From: a virus
IMG/VR virus record: IMGVR_UViG_3300029449_000008
Span: 1 to 37,252 of that record
Reading direction: 5' to 3' (one strand)
DNA length: 37,252 bases
The position numbers were made by a program, and so were the translations under genes. Below, piece after piece: positions 5,167-14,565 of the stretch (positions within the stretch are counted from its first letter, which is position 1; every line of letters starts with the position of its first letter). The notes beneath the pieces were generated by a model. The model was not told the origin of the DNA, did not search any database, and was given only the letters and a program-made list of their open reading frames with translations.

Positions 5167-8100
5167 CTATTTATCAGAAAGGTATTTCAATAATGAGCGG
5201 TATTGCTGTTCAGGAATGCCCTTCCGCTTCATGCTTGATTTAAGGTTCTGTTGCGTAACTCCATCATTTCTAAGGTCCGTTAACACTCTAGTTAAATACT
5301 TGTTGTCTTTAGACTCTAAGGCATCACTGAAGCTACTATATAAGTCAGACCGCGTTGGCTCTTTCCATATTTGTTGATATTCATAATATCTCTGTGGGCT
5401 TGAAATTCTCAAGGCGTCATCAAAATATTTTCTTATGTTAGCCACAGGCACACCGCCGAGTCTAGCGATTGCTTCTGTAAGGTCTTTTGTTTTGCCCGCA
5501 AATGTCTTACTACCTCTATTGTCTGCAATGTTGCGTACGGCGTCGAATAGGTCGTTTATACTTGACTCTGCGATGTTATCAACGTCCCATCCATCAACCA
5601 TTTTACTGAATATGTCTCCTATTAGATATGGAGTTCCTATTACACTACTTACAAAGTTTTGACCGATGTTACTTTCTTGGCCCCTTATCTCTTGTTGCGC
5701 TGTATTCAATCCGGCTATTACCATAGATGAAGTTATCAGTGCAGGAGTAACTTTCTTTATTTTGCTAAAATCTCCGGTAGCTTTAGCAGTTGCAATTGCA
5801 TCATACATCAGATTATAGTTTTTGTTTCTTTGTGTGCCAAACAATGTCATCAATTTAGGCAATGCACCTTTTTGACTTCCTGCCCTACTTCGATATAAAG
5901 CTTCATAGTTTGGTTGTGTCTTGTGTATGACGTCTTCTGTCCTACGTGCTACAGCTTCATAGAAAGCGTCTGATCCTTGTTTCAATGCTGTTGTATCAAG
6001 TATTTCCTTTTCAACTCCACTCCATATCTTCTTGATAGCCATTCCATCAAATACAGAAATAGGTTTTGTGAATATATCTGAAGCACCTTCTAATTTAAGT
6101 TGTCCAGTTTCTCTAGTTATGAAACCCTGGTTTCTTTTCCAAATCTCGGGAGAAAACTTTTCCATTATCTCTGTAGAAGGTAGTTTCTCGGTTAATCCGG
6201 CCACAAGATACTTTGGTGATAACTCTGCCGTTGCTGTTGGTAATGATGCTAACTGATTCAACCATACTTTTACATTTGCACCCAATACAGCTTTTTGACT
6301 GTTGGATATTAGCTTACCTGTAACATCTTCAGCTATATTGCTTTTATTATAACCGCCTTCCAGGTTCTTGAAAAGGTCATCCATGTAGTTTTCAACTTGA
6401 TTTCCGTATGATGATTTTAAAGCACGTCTAACTTTTGAGTTTCCAAATACCGCCTTGACGTTTCGTATTGGGACAGCAAGACCACTATAAGTAGATACTT
6501 GATTGATATTCCTATCCAATACATCAAACACATCCTCTATTACAATAGGGTTGCCTGAAGTTTGTCTTTCTTTTAATATGCCCATACCCTCTATAGACGG
6601 CGCGTTTTCAAACTTAGAAAAATCTTTGCTTCTATAATAAGCATCTGTGGTGATAGGATAGTATTTCTCAACTCTTGCTATGTCAAAGCCATCTAGGTCA
6701 ACCGAGGTCTTGTTTAAAGCGTCTTTCGATATCTTGTCGAAGTAATACCCCAAGTTGTCAGCTAAAGCCTTTTCCTGTGGCGTTAATGACTTTATAACGT
6801 CATCTATACCTTCCTCGGTGAACTTTAATGTATAAGCCATGTCTTTAGTTCTACCGCCACCCTCTATAAGATGCTTCATGTTTTGTGCATTCTTAGAGTG
6901 TAAGTATACAGATATCTTTTGTTGCGGTGTTAAATAGATGTTTTCATCACCCATTTTAAAAGCTTGCACTTGTGTTCCTAGGTCCTTATCGGATATACCG
7001 GCATTCTTTATGAAGTTTCTTGCTTTCTGTTCAAAGGCATTTTTTGCCCTAACTCCATCTTGTAATTGTTGATATGTCTTGTAAATCAAACTATTTTCGT
7101 CATAGTTGCCTAGCATCCTTATAACATGTTCGGGATCAGTAGCACCCATCTTAAAATACATATTAAATGCTTCTTTCCACTTATCGTCTTTGGCTAAAAA
7201 CTTACCAGGTTTGGAATTGTTTTGTACAACTTCATTCTGTACAGCTTTCAAATCTCTAACTCGTGAGTTGTTTATTAAGGCATTCTTTGTTTTGTTTAAG
7301 TGTTGGATGTGAGCGACAACATCTTGAATGTCTTTGAGTTCTTCAGTTGTTAATTCATTGATTTTCAACTTGTTTAATCGTTCAAGGTCTGCAGCAATCT
7401 TTGGATTCATAACAAAATCTTTGTTGTCAGCCTTTAAACTATCAAAGTAAGCTTGTGTTTTCTTCAGTGATATTTCTTTCTTAGGACTCATACCCTTAGC
7501 TTTTGTGTCAACCAAGTCAAGTATTTCGTTAGCCATATCATTGTACTCGTTGCGGAGTTTTGTTTTGTCTAATTTTTTAAGGTCCTTAAACACTTTGTTT
7601 CTGAATTCCTTTTCAGCCTTCTCATATTGGTCCGTAACGCGTTTGGCTTTTATTTCAGCCTTGTATGTTTCAAGCTTCTTTGTACCTCTTATACGTTCGG
7701 TTTCTTTGGCTACTTGGCCTTTTTGTTTCTGTAAGTCTAGTTTACTGGTTTCTTTTATTTTGGCATCAATAGAAGAAATTTGTTTATTAAGGCTGTCAAT
7801 CGCTTTTTGTTTAGCAAGTTTGTTTTCTTCCGCAATCGCCTTTGGCGTATCTATTGGTAATTCGTACTTTTTAACTTCATCCAACTGTTCAATCAATTCA
7901 TACCTATTAGCCTTTAACTCGTCAAGTTGTTTAGGTATGATTTCAGCCTTGCCTATTTCGGATTGCTTGAGTTCTTCAGCTTGCCTAAGTGCATCTTGGG
8001 TTTTGCTTAACCTTGGTTCTATTTGGTCAAATTGTTTTAATGGTGTTTTAGGAATGGTTATGCCATCATCTGTTTTGATGGTGGGAACTTCGGGCACTTT

Positions 8101-9750
8101 AGGTTCAATCTTAGGCGAAACTTCTCTCTCAAGTCTTTTAATCATCATCCTTGCGCTTGCTTCGCTTTGTTTACTTGCTGTCTTTTTATAAATCTTTTCT
8201 GAAACCTTCTCCCACCCTGCTTTTTCCAAATTATCAAGTGCTTTTTCGGTAGGTTTAATTTTAAACGAAATAAAAGTATTATCACCGTGAGTTTTATACT
8301 CACCTATAATAGATGGGATTTCAGGTGCTTTAGGCTCTATCGGTACAGGTTGTTCAACTTTAGGTTCTTCAATCTTAGGTGTTGGGACTTGTTCTTTTAT
8401 CTCAACTTTAGGTTTAGATTGTGCATCTTTAGAGAAATAAGCAAACTCATTGATGTCATTTCCATCCCAAATTATTTCATCCGCCTTAACTTCTTGGGAT
8501 ATAACCTTGCCATTTTTTGGTGCTTCTAGTTCTGCATATCCCTTTGACAAACTTATCCAATCGCCGTCATTTATACTCTTTGCATTTTCAGGAACACCAC
8601 GATATATTGTAACGACTGCATCAGGGTTGTTTCTAACATTTAACATAGCGTCAAATGATTCTTTAGTATTTATATCATTTACATCCATATACCATTCGGG
8701 GTTTGTATAAAAATCTTGCGGTATTAATTCTTCACCTTCAGATGTATATGTTAAATTATGCAACTTGCTAGTTTCTTCAGGGTTATAATCTATTCTATGG
8801 GACATTTTATAATCAGGTATTTCTTGCTTTATAACATTTTCTATTTCTGACTTTGGTAAAGTTGTTTCTTTTGCAGTAGCTTCAACAACTTCATCTATTT
8901 GAGTTTTTTTCATTTTCCTTAAAGCTGTAAACCCTTTACCAATTCCCATAAATGCAGCGTTAGCAACAATATCAATTATAGCCTGTTCGCCCATATACTT
9001 CGCGAGTTCGGTTCCTTGCAAACCTTTTTGTTTTCCTTCGATATAGTTAAGTGGTTGTCCTATTGCAACATCCTTTGCAAATTCAGTTGCCATTGTGCCT
9101 ATAACTTGACCAGTCTTACCGCCTATTGTCTTAGCTAAAGCACCAGTAGCAGGAGACACAACTTTTTCAACTGCACCACCACCCAATGCGTAAGCTGTTC
9201 CAAATTTTCCTACTGTTCCGATAGTTTCACCAATTTTATAAGGTGTTGTTTCTTTTATTTCGTCACCTTTATAAATTGATTTATCAACCAATCCGGCTTG
9301 TTTGTATTTATCGTAGGTTGTTTGATATGTCTTTTCTACATCGGGAATGTTATATCCTTGCGTTATACCGGCTTGAATAGGACTAGCAACCCTTTGACTT
9401 TCTTGGTATTGTAAACCTTCTGTAAGTCTTTGTTTAGCTTCTGCATCCGTTACCGTTTCTTTAGGTGTGAATATAGCTTTTATTCCTGCAAATGGGTCTG
9501 ACAACCTGGATGCAACATCAGTTTGTGGTGTGGTAATGTTATCCATAGTTTTACCAACAGCCTGTGTATAACTATCTAATCCACCCTTAACGCTGTCTTT
9601 GTAAGCTTGTAGTTTAGAAGAAACTTCCGGGGCAGCGGTTGAAGCTGCACTTTTAACGGAGTTCTTGTATTGTTCCAACTTGCTAGAGGTAGCTGTGTTT
9701 ATTCCGGTACTTTGGCTTTTTATATTTTTTTTATATTGTTCTAAGTCCAT
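5167..9750 (-). CDS. Giant virion protein with ADP-ribosyltransferase-like domain
   Basis: The protein has 1,527 residues. The N-terminus has a 22-residue repeat (LEQYKKNIKS at 3, LEQYKNSVKS at 25, LQAYKDSVKG at 47). Residues 170-275 are Gly/Ala-rich with hydrophobic stretches. Residues 345-440 look like a phage ADP-ribosyltransferase domain: R384 in TIYRGVP, GDWISLSKGYA with S400/S402, and E435 in NEFAYF, an R-S-E arrangement. Residues 450-800 are Pro/Lys/Glu-rich with long coiled coils. The C-terminal 700 residues resemble large polyvalent phage proteins. As the last gene before lysis, after the other tail genes, it is likely packaged and injected, with the enzyme domain acting early in the host. 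The enzyme call rests on motifs only. Confidence 0.72.
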   Translation of the reverse strand: MDLEQYKKNIKSQSTGINTATSSKLEQYKNSVKSAASTAAPEVSSKLQAYKDSVKGGLDSYTQAVGKTMDNITTPQTDVASRLSDPFAGIKAIFTPKETVTDAEAKQRLTEGLQYQESQRVASPIQAGITQGYNIPDVEKTYQTTYDKYKQAGLVDKSIYKGDEIKETTPYKIGETIGTVGKFGTAYALGGGAVEKVVSPATGALAKTIGGKTGQVIGTMATEFAKDVAIGQPLNYIEGKQKGLQGTELAKYMGEQAIIDIVANAAFMGIGKGFTALRKMKKTQIDEVVEATAKETTLPKSEIENVIKQEIPDYKMSHRIDYNPEETSKLHNLTYTSEGEELIPQDFYTNPEWYMDVNDINTKESFDAMLNVRNNPDAVVTIYRGVPENAKSINDGDWISLSKGYAELEAPKNGKVISQEVKADEIIWDGNDINEFAYFSKDAQSKPKVEIKEQVPTPKIEEPKVEQPVPIEPKAPEIPSIIGEYKTHGDNTFISFKIKPTEKALDNLEKAGWEKVSEKIYKKTASKQSEASARMMIKRLEREVSPKIEPKVPEVPTIKTDDGITIPKTPLKQFDQIEPRLSKTQDALRQAEELKQSEIGKAEIIPKQLDELKANRYELIEQLDEVKKYELPIDTPKAIAEENKLAKQKAIDSLNKQISSIDAKIKETSKLDLQKQKGQVAKETERIRGTKKLETYKAEIKAKRVTDQYEKAEKEFRNKVFKDLKKLDKTKLRNEYNDMANEILDLVDTKAKGMSPKKEISLKKTQAYFDSLKADNKDFVMNPKIAADLERLNKLKINELTTEELKDIQDVVAHIQHLNKTKNALINNSRVRDLKAVQNEVVQNNSKPGKFLAKDDKWKEAFNMYFKMGATDPEHVIRMLGNYDENSLIYKTYQQLQDGVRAKNAFEQKARNFIKNAGISDKDLGTQVQAFKMGDENIYLTPQQKISVYLHSKNAQNMKHLIEGGGRTKDMAYTLKFTEEGIDDVIKSLTPQEKALADNLGYYFDKISKDALNKTSVDLDGFDIARVEKYYPITTDAYYRSKDFSKFENAPSIEGMGILKERQTSGNPIVIEDVFDVLDRNINQVSTYSGLAVPIRNVKAVFGNSKVRRALKSSYGNQVENYMDDLFKNLEGGYNKSNIAEDVTGKLISNSQKAVLGANVKVWLNQLASLPTATAELSPKYLVAGLTEKLPSTEIMEKFSPEIWKRNQGFITRETGQLKLEGASDIFTKPISVFDGMAIKKIWSGVEKEILDTTALKQGSDAFYEAVARRTEDVIHKTQPNYEALYRSRAGSQKGALPKLMTLFGTQRNKNYNLMYDAIATAKATGDFSKIKKVTPALITSSMVIAGLNTAQQEIRGQESNIGQNFVSSVIGTPYLIGDIFSKMVDGWDVDNIAESSINDLFDAVRNIADNRGSKTFAGKTKDLTEAIARLGGVPVANIRKYFDDALRISSPQRYYEYQQIWKEPTRSDLYSSFSDALESKDNKYLTRVLTDLRNDGVTQQNLKSSMKRKGIPEQQYRSLLKYLSDK

Positions 9751-9765
9751 ACGCTACCCCCCTTG

Positions 9766-11097
9766 TTATTCAAGTAATTCCTCTAATCCATATTGATAAA
9801 ATAATGTATCGAACGTTGCATCATCTACTTGCCCATTTCTTAATAATGCACTCAATGTTGAAAGCACTTTGTTTTTATCTGTTGAACCAATGATAACATT
9901 ACCGTCTGCATCAAGTTGGCCTATATCTTGTGATTTAATGTAAGCATCGGCATTAGGCAAATCAAAGGTATAAGTCGGATCCGGTGTGACCTCTGTTGTA
10001 GGTTGATACCCTATAACGCTTTCGGGTGTAGTCGTTGTGGTCATTCCACCTCTTGCACCGATTCCAGGAGTTGCACTTCTCGGGTCAATGGTTGTGGTTG
10101 TAGTTGCTGCTTGTACACCTGTCAAGCCTTTCAAGTAATTTTCCTCTTCTGACGTAAGACCTATTGTTGATTTAAGGTTATTGATATAATCTATCCTGTT
10201 TTGTCCTTCTAATCCGAAAGCTATGTTTGCATAGTCTGACAAATCTCTAGTCGTGCCTGTTGCAGTAGGTGCGTTCATAGCATCTATTTGTGCTTGTTTA
10301 TATTGTTGGTTAAGTGCTGCAGTTTGTGCATCTAATCCATATTCTAATCCGAATTGCCTTTGTTGTTCGGCTTGCGTAACATCGAACTGTCTTGTTGATT
10401 CGGCTTGTGCTGCTTGATTAGCTTCTAAAGTTGCTTGTCTATAGGCTTCGTCTGCTGTGAACCCTTGTTCTTGTAGTTCTGCACTTCTTAAAGCTAATTG
10501 ATTACTGAATTGTTGTTGTTGCAAAGCGTCCTGCCTTGCTTGTTCTTGTGCAATCTGTGCGTCTCTAGCACTTACTAATTCAGTAGCACGTTGTTGTTCC
10601 GCTAGGGCTTGTTGTGCCTGTAAATCTGCTGTTTGATAAGCTTCGGTCCTTGTGAGTCCTTCTTCTCTTGCCGTCCTTACCCCACCTAATGTCTGACCTC
10701 TAGCACCTAAAGCCTGTGGTGTTGCCTGTCTAGTTGTTGCGACTTGTTCCCTCATTTGACCTATTGCTGATTCATAGCCGGGAGCAATCTCTGCCTGTGC
10801 TTGTTTTAATGCTTGTGCCCTGTTCAATGGAGAATAAACTTGCGATGCTTGTGTAGGTTCTTTTGTGGCTTGGTTCATTTCTTTTTCTAGTAGCAAATCG
10901 GATCGTAGTTGGTTATAATCCTTGATAGGTTCATTAAAATCTAACGTTCCACCACCTGCATAATTACCTTTGCCCCTAAGATTAGAAACGAACATATCTG
11001 TAGCTGCACCCAAGTCAACATTATTCTTTGTTGAAATTCCGGCAATATTCTTTCTGTACTTTTTCTGAAAATCCTTCATGCTTGCAAGTTCGCTCAT
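9766..11097 (-). CDS. Gln/Ala-rich internal virion (ejection) protein candidate
   Basis: The protein has 443 residues. Residues 110-290 are a long Gln/Ala/Glu-rich helical stretch typical of phage proteins stored in the capsid and ejected with DNA. A Thr-rich linker (around 335-370) precedes an acidic C-terminal domain. It starts with ATG at 11097 after AAGGAGGG and overlaps the stop of the nozzle-like gene. With the giant protein that follows, it probably forms the ejection set that replaces a long tail. There is no enzyme motif. Confidence 0.65.
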   Translation of the reverse strand: MSELASMKDFQKKYRKNIAGISTKNNVDLGAATDMFVSNLRGKGNYAGGGTLDFNEPIKDYNQLRSDLLLEKEMNQATKEPTQASQVYSPLNRAQALKQAQAEIAPGYESAIGQMREQVATTRQATPQALGARGQTLGGVRTAREEGLTRTEAYQTADLQAQQALAEQQRATELVSARDAQIAQEQARQDALQQQQFSNQLALRSAELQEQGFTADEAYRQATLEANQAAQAESTRQFDVTQAEQQRQFGLEYGLDAQTAALNQQYKQAQIDAMNAPTATGTTRDLSDYANIAFGLEGQNRIDYINNLKSTIGLTSEEENYLKGLTGVQAATTTTTIDPRSATPGIGARGGMTTTTTPESVIGYQPTTEVTPDPTYTFDLPNADAYIKSQDIGQLDADGNVIIGSTDKNKVLSTLSALLRNGQVDDATFDTLFYQYGLEELLE

Positions 11098-13973
11098 TTT
11101 CTCCCTCCTTCATATTCGATTGAGAAACTATCAAATTCGCATTTGTATGAAGATGTAACGACAACATTCAACTCTACGAAAGTTCCCCTTTTCTTGATAC
11201 TTCTCTTTGATTCCATTAAATCTTGTCCTCTATATTGTGTATAGTAAGTTGTGGATTCTCGCCACCTACCACCACTTAAATCTAACGTTCGTGAATGGCT
11301 ATCCGCTGATACAATTATATCACACTTTGTCGCATTATCGAAATCACTGTCAGTAGTTGCTTTTATTTTCATTTTGTGCAAAGTAGCTTCATACTCTCCT
11401 AGGTCAAAACGCATCACTGCAATCATCTCAATATCTGAACCATCATCATCTTCACCACTTAATAATTCAAATAGTTTTGTAGTATCTGAAGAACTTCCGT
11501 ATAGTTTGTTGTTAAATATGCACATATCATTGAGAGCGATATTCCACACCCCATCTATAATAGTTCCATTTGTGAAATCCCACACCAGTATAGAGTCAAT
11601 ATAATCAGCCGGGACAACTCCACTATTAAAACCCACGTATAATTTTCCATCAGAATACATAGAATAAGCTGTGTCAAACTTTCCGTTGTCTATGTATGTC
11701 CTAACTGGGTCCGACAATGGGGCTTGTTGTAGAGCGTTTTCGTAACTACTTCCAGTAAGATACCTTATACCATCATTTGTTGTTATAGCCAATATAGTAC
11801 CGCTTGAAGTTGTACATATAGTCATAGATTCTTGATTGACTGCTCCAATATTATCTATTATGTATACTATGGTATCATCTGAATCACCACCGAAAATAGA
11901 TCCACTTACAAAGGCTGTGAAGTTTTCGCCACTTACTACAAGTTTACCTTCAAATGTTTTAACTGCTGTAATCTCACTGGGGAACTTCTTATAACTTGTA
12001 GAGTCGACTAACTCAAAATCTCCCAATGGATTGGCTAATGTTTGGCCGTATATGTCAGAAAAGTAAAGCCTGGTCGGGTCAATTGAAGGAACATAGAACA
12101 TGTAGTTTTTGTGTTCGTAAATTATATTTGAATTAGGAACGGTTTCTATTTCCGTCACTGTTGTTCCATCGTACTTCTTAACATTCGTACCATCACAATA
12201 ATACACATAATTTTTACTTGAAAACAGTTCTATTCTTACATAACCATCCGTAATATCTTCTGATGCACTGTCAGTAAGTGTTATTGTAGTTCCCGATATG
12301 GCATCAATGGTTGTCGTTAAATCCGCCCCTGAAAGTCCGGCACCATCAATTATTATAGTTTGGTCAACTTCAAAGTCCGTAGCATCATCAACTGTGAGAG
12401 TCGTTGCACTTGTAGAAACGTCAATAGTTCCCAATGCCGTATACTCTTGGCCTTGGTAGTTTACCCATCTTATTTTATTTCCAGTAAGTCCGCTATCAAA
12501 TTGAGTTTTTGTATCAAATGCAGTTGTGTATGATATTGTAAAGTTATCTAATGAAGCGCTTGACATTACCGTCAAGTCTGTTCTTTCAAACAATGCCCTT
12601 ACTTGAATATATCTCTTTAATGGAATAGAATCTCCACTTGTAGCAATTCCCCAATTTCCAAACCTTACTCCGTCATCAGAACCCCTGGAATATATAGAAA
12701 GCGTTCCTTCACCGCTTGTAGTGGTGTTAGATATCAATACATTAGCTACAGGAGTTTGACCGAGATCAATTATCTTTGAAATGTATTCTCCTGTTAAAGA
12801 ATACGATATGTAAAAATTAGTTGCATCGATATCACCAGGAGTGCCAGTATTACCTTCTACTATGTTTTTTATATTATTAAATGAAGTTGTAGAGGTATAT
12901 TTCAAAACATCATTAAGATAAAAATAAGTTTCTTCCTCTTTGGCATCCTTTACAACTTTTATAGTTTGTGTGCTCGAATCTCCACCGCTTATATCTTCTG
13001 TATAAACTTGAACCCCAAATTCATAAATTTTAAATATATCTGTTCCGCTTTCATTTATTCGTCTATAGACTCTAAATTGTTCATCAACACTAACGTCATT
13101 GAAACATAATTCTCCTGTTTCGCTTTCACCACTCTCTAAATCAAATACCCATTGAATTTGTGCTGTGAATTCATCTAGTGCAGTATCTAAAGTATAGTCC
13201 ATAGAATTTGCATCTTCTAAAAAATATTCATCCATTATTACTGAATCTCTTGTACCATATACAGAAAACCTCAAGTCATATGACTGTGCAACTCCATCAA
13301 AGTAAGCTTGTCCGCTTGCGTAATCAGTATTGTAGTATGTACTTGTAAAATTTGTAGTTGCCATTTCAACTTCAAAATATATACTATCATAGTCCGATAC
13401 ATCAAGGTCAGAATCAAATATAAAATCATAATCATCAACAGCTGAATCAATAGCCGTTGTTTTGCTGCCTATTGTTGTTCCTTTTAATGGAGTGTCGTAC
13501 ACCGTTAATGTTCCGTTTTCACTCGTGGTAGCATCTAACCGCACGGTTATTTGGCTCAAATCCTCTATAGTTGATACATCTACAGTTTGTCCCAGCAAAT
13601 CATAGTTCGTGGTGGTGCTGTCTTCTGAAGAACTATTGTCTATTTCAATACTTATTGTATAGCTTTCGGTATTGTCGTAAGTACCTAAATCAAATTCGGT
13701 TGTTGTGTCAACGTCCTCTGTGTATTCTGTTCCACTCAATTTATAGGCCTTATCATCTGCACCCACTACTAAGGTATCACCTGAAGCAAAACGCGCCGTA
13801 TGAATACCTTTAGGACTTCCAGTAGTGCCAAGGTCCAGGAGTGAAGCATAACCCGGACGTTTGGTCAATCTGCCTTTAGAACAGTCAACATTGTAAGAAA
13901 ATGGTAGCACGTTTGATGCAAGGTTTTCATCTTCTGTGTTCGTACCTTTAAAATTGTCTAGAGTTAACGTAGC
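11094..13973 (-). CDS. Tail nozzle / stabilisation-like protein
   Basis: The protein has 959 residues from ATG at 13973, chosen because a GGGAG site stands 8 bases before it. A longer frame from 14012 would overlap the connector gene by 65 bases. The N-terminal pattern (VDCSKGRLTKRPGYASLL) is typical of short-tailed phage nozzle proteins of the P22 gp10 / T7 gp12 type. Residues about 210-390 look like an inserted beta-sandwich (LamG-like) domain. The rest is rich in short beta strands, consistent with a propeller. It follows the connector gene, as expected for a tail extension built on the portal-connector stack. Identity to a particular family needs a profile search. Confidence 0.68.
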   Translation of the reverse strand, partial: ATLTLDNFKGTNTEDENLASNVLPFSYNVDCSKGRLTKRPGYASLLDLGTTGSPKGIHTARFASGDTLVVGADDKAYKLSGTEYTEDVDTTTEFDLGTYDNTESYTISIEIDNSSSEDSTTTNYDLLGQTVDVSTIEDLSQITVRLDATTSENGTLTVYDTPLKGTTIGSKTTAIDSAVDDYDFIFDSDLDVSDYDSIYFEVEMATTNFTSTYYNTDYASGQAYFDGVAQSYDLRFSVYGTRDSVIMDEYFLEDANSMDYTLDTALDEFTAQIQWVFDLESGESETGELCFNDVSVDEQFRVYRRINESGTDIFKIYEFGVQVYTEDISGGDSSTQTIKVVKDAKEEETYFYLNDVLKYTSTTSFNNIKNIVEGNTGTPGDIDATNFYISYSLTGEYISKIIDLGQTPVANVLISNTTTSGEGTLSIYSRGSDDGVRFGNWGIATSGDSIPLKRYIQVRALFERTDLTVMSSASLDNFTISYTTAFDTKTQFDSGLTGNKIRWVNYQGQEYTALGTIDVSTSATTLTVDDATDFEVDQTIIIDGAGLSGADLTTTIDAISGTTITLTDSASEDITDGYVRIELFSSKNYVYYCDGTNVKKYDGTTVTEIETVPNSNIIYEHKNYMFYVPSIDPTRLYFSDIYGQTLANPLGDFELVDSTSYKKFPSEITAVKTFEGKLVVSGENFTAFVSGSIFGGDSDDTIVYIIDNIGAVNQESMTICTTSSGTILAITTNDGIRYLTGSSYENALQQAPLSDPVRTYIDNGKFDTAYSMYSDGKLYVGFNSGVVPADYIDSILVWDFTNGTIIDGVWNIALNDMCIFNNKLYGSSSDTTKLFELLSGEDDDGSDIEMIAVMRFDLGEYEATLHKMKIKATTDSDFDNATKCDIIVSADSHSRTLDLSGGRWRESTTYYTQYRGQDLMESKRSIKKRGTFVELNVVVTSSYKCEFDSFSIEYEGGRK

Positions 13974-14565
13974 CATATCCACCACTCCCATCTTCAAATT
14001 GCACTTCGTCAAAGCCTATCTTTGATTTAAGTTGTTTGAGTCTTGTTTCATATTCGCTATAATGTATTGTAAACTCTGTGTTTTGCCTGTCTGATAACTC
14101 CACTCTTGACAGTGCGTAGTATCCGATGATGTAAGGATCATCAAGTTCAATCTCATCTGTAGTAGCCGTAAAATCACTAAGCTTCTTATAGTAGTAAAGC
14201 TTCAATCCTTCAGTTATATCCTCCGTAGGCGCTGCAATCTTCAAGGTCCTATCCCACAGAGTGTACTCACAAAGCCCTAATATCGTCTCTATGGGCATTC
14301 TAACCATTTCGCTATAAATTGTACCATCAGAACTTGAAATCTCGTACAAGTCATATAATACGTCACAATCTTCAGGTATGGCATATTCTTCAGTCCCGTT
14401 TACTTTATCTGCTGTAGCTGTAACACTAACTTGTGTATGCGGTCTTATTTGGTTTATTGCTTCATTAAAAAACAACATCCATTTACTGTCTGATATTTCA
14501 TAATCTGAACTTTCATCCGGTTCGTATATTGCATTACACCATGCTATTAATTCTGATACCGTCAT
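13948..14565 (-). CDS. Head-tail connector (adaptor) protein
   Basis: The protein has 205 residues. It opens with MTVSELIAWCNAIY and a predominantly helical N-terminal part. It then has YAIPEDCDVLYDLYEI and ends with a helical stretch (IIGYYALSRVEL...YETRLKQLKSKIG) and a flexible Gly-rich tail. This is the usual make-up of adaptor proteins that sit under the portal in short-tailed phages (P22 gp4 / T7 gp11-like). It is directly followed by the nozzle-like gene with an overlap. Confidence 0.7.
   Translation of the reverse strand: MTVSELIAWCNAIYEPDESSDYEISDSKWMLFFNEAINQIRPHTQVSVTATADKVNGTEEYAIPEDCDVLYDLYEISSSDGTIYSEMVRMPIETILGLCEYTLWDRTLKIAAPTEDITEGLKLYYYKKLSDFTATTDEIELDDPYIIGYYALSRVELSDRQNTEFTIHYSEYETRLKQLKSKIGFDEVQFEDGSGGYGYVNSRQF

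Noticed and set aside
7505-8191. 228-codon plus-strand frame
   Set aside because: Shadow of the Lys/Glu-rich coiled-coil part of the giant virion gene; Ser/Leu-rich with no ribosome site or partner genes.
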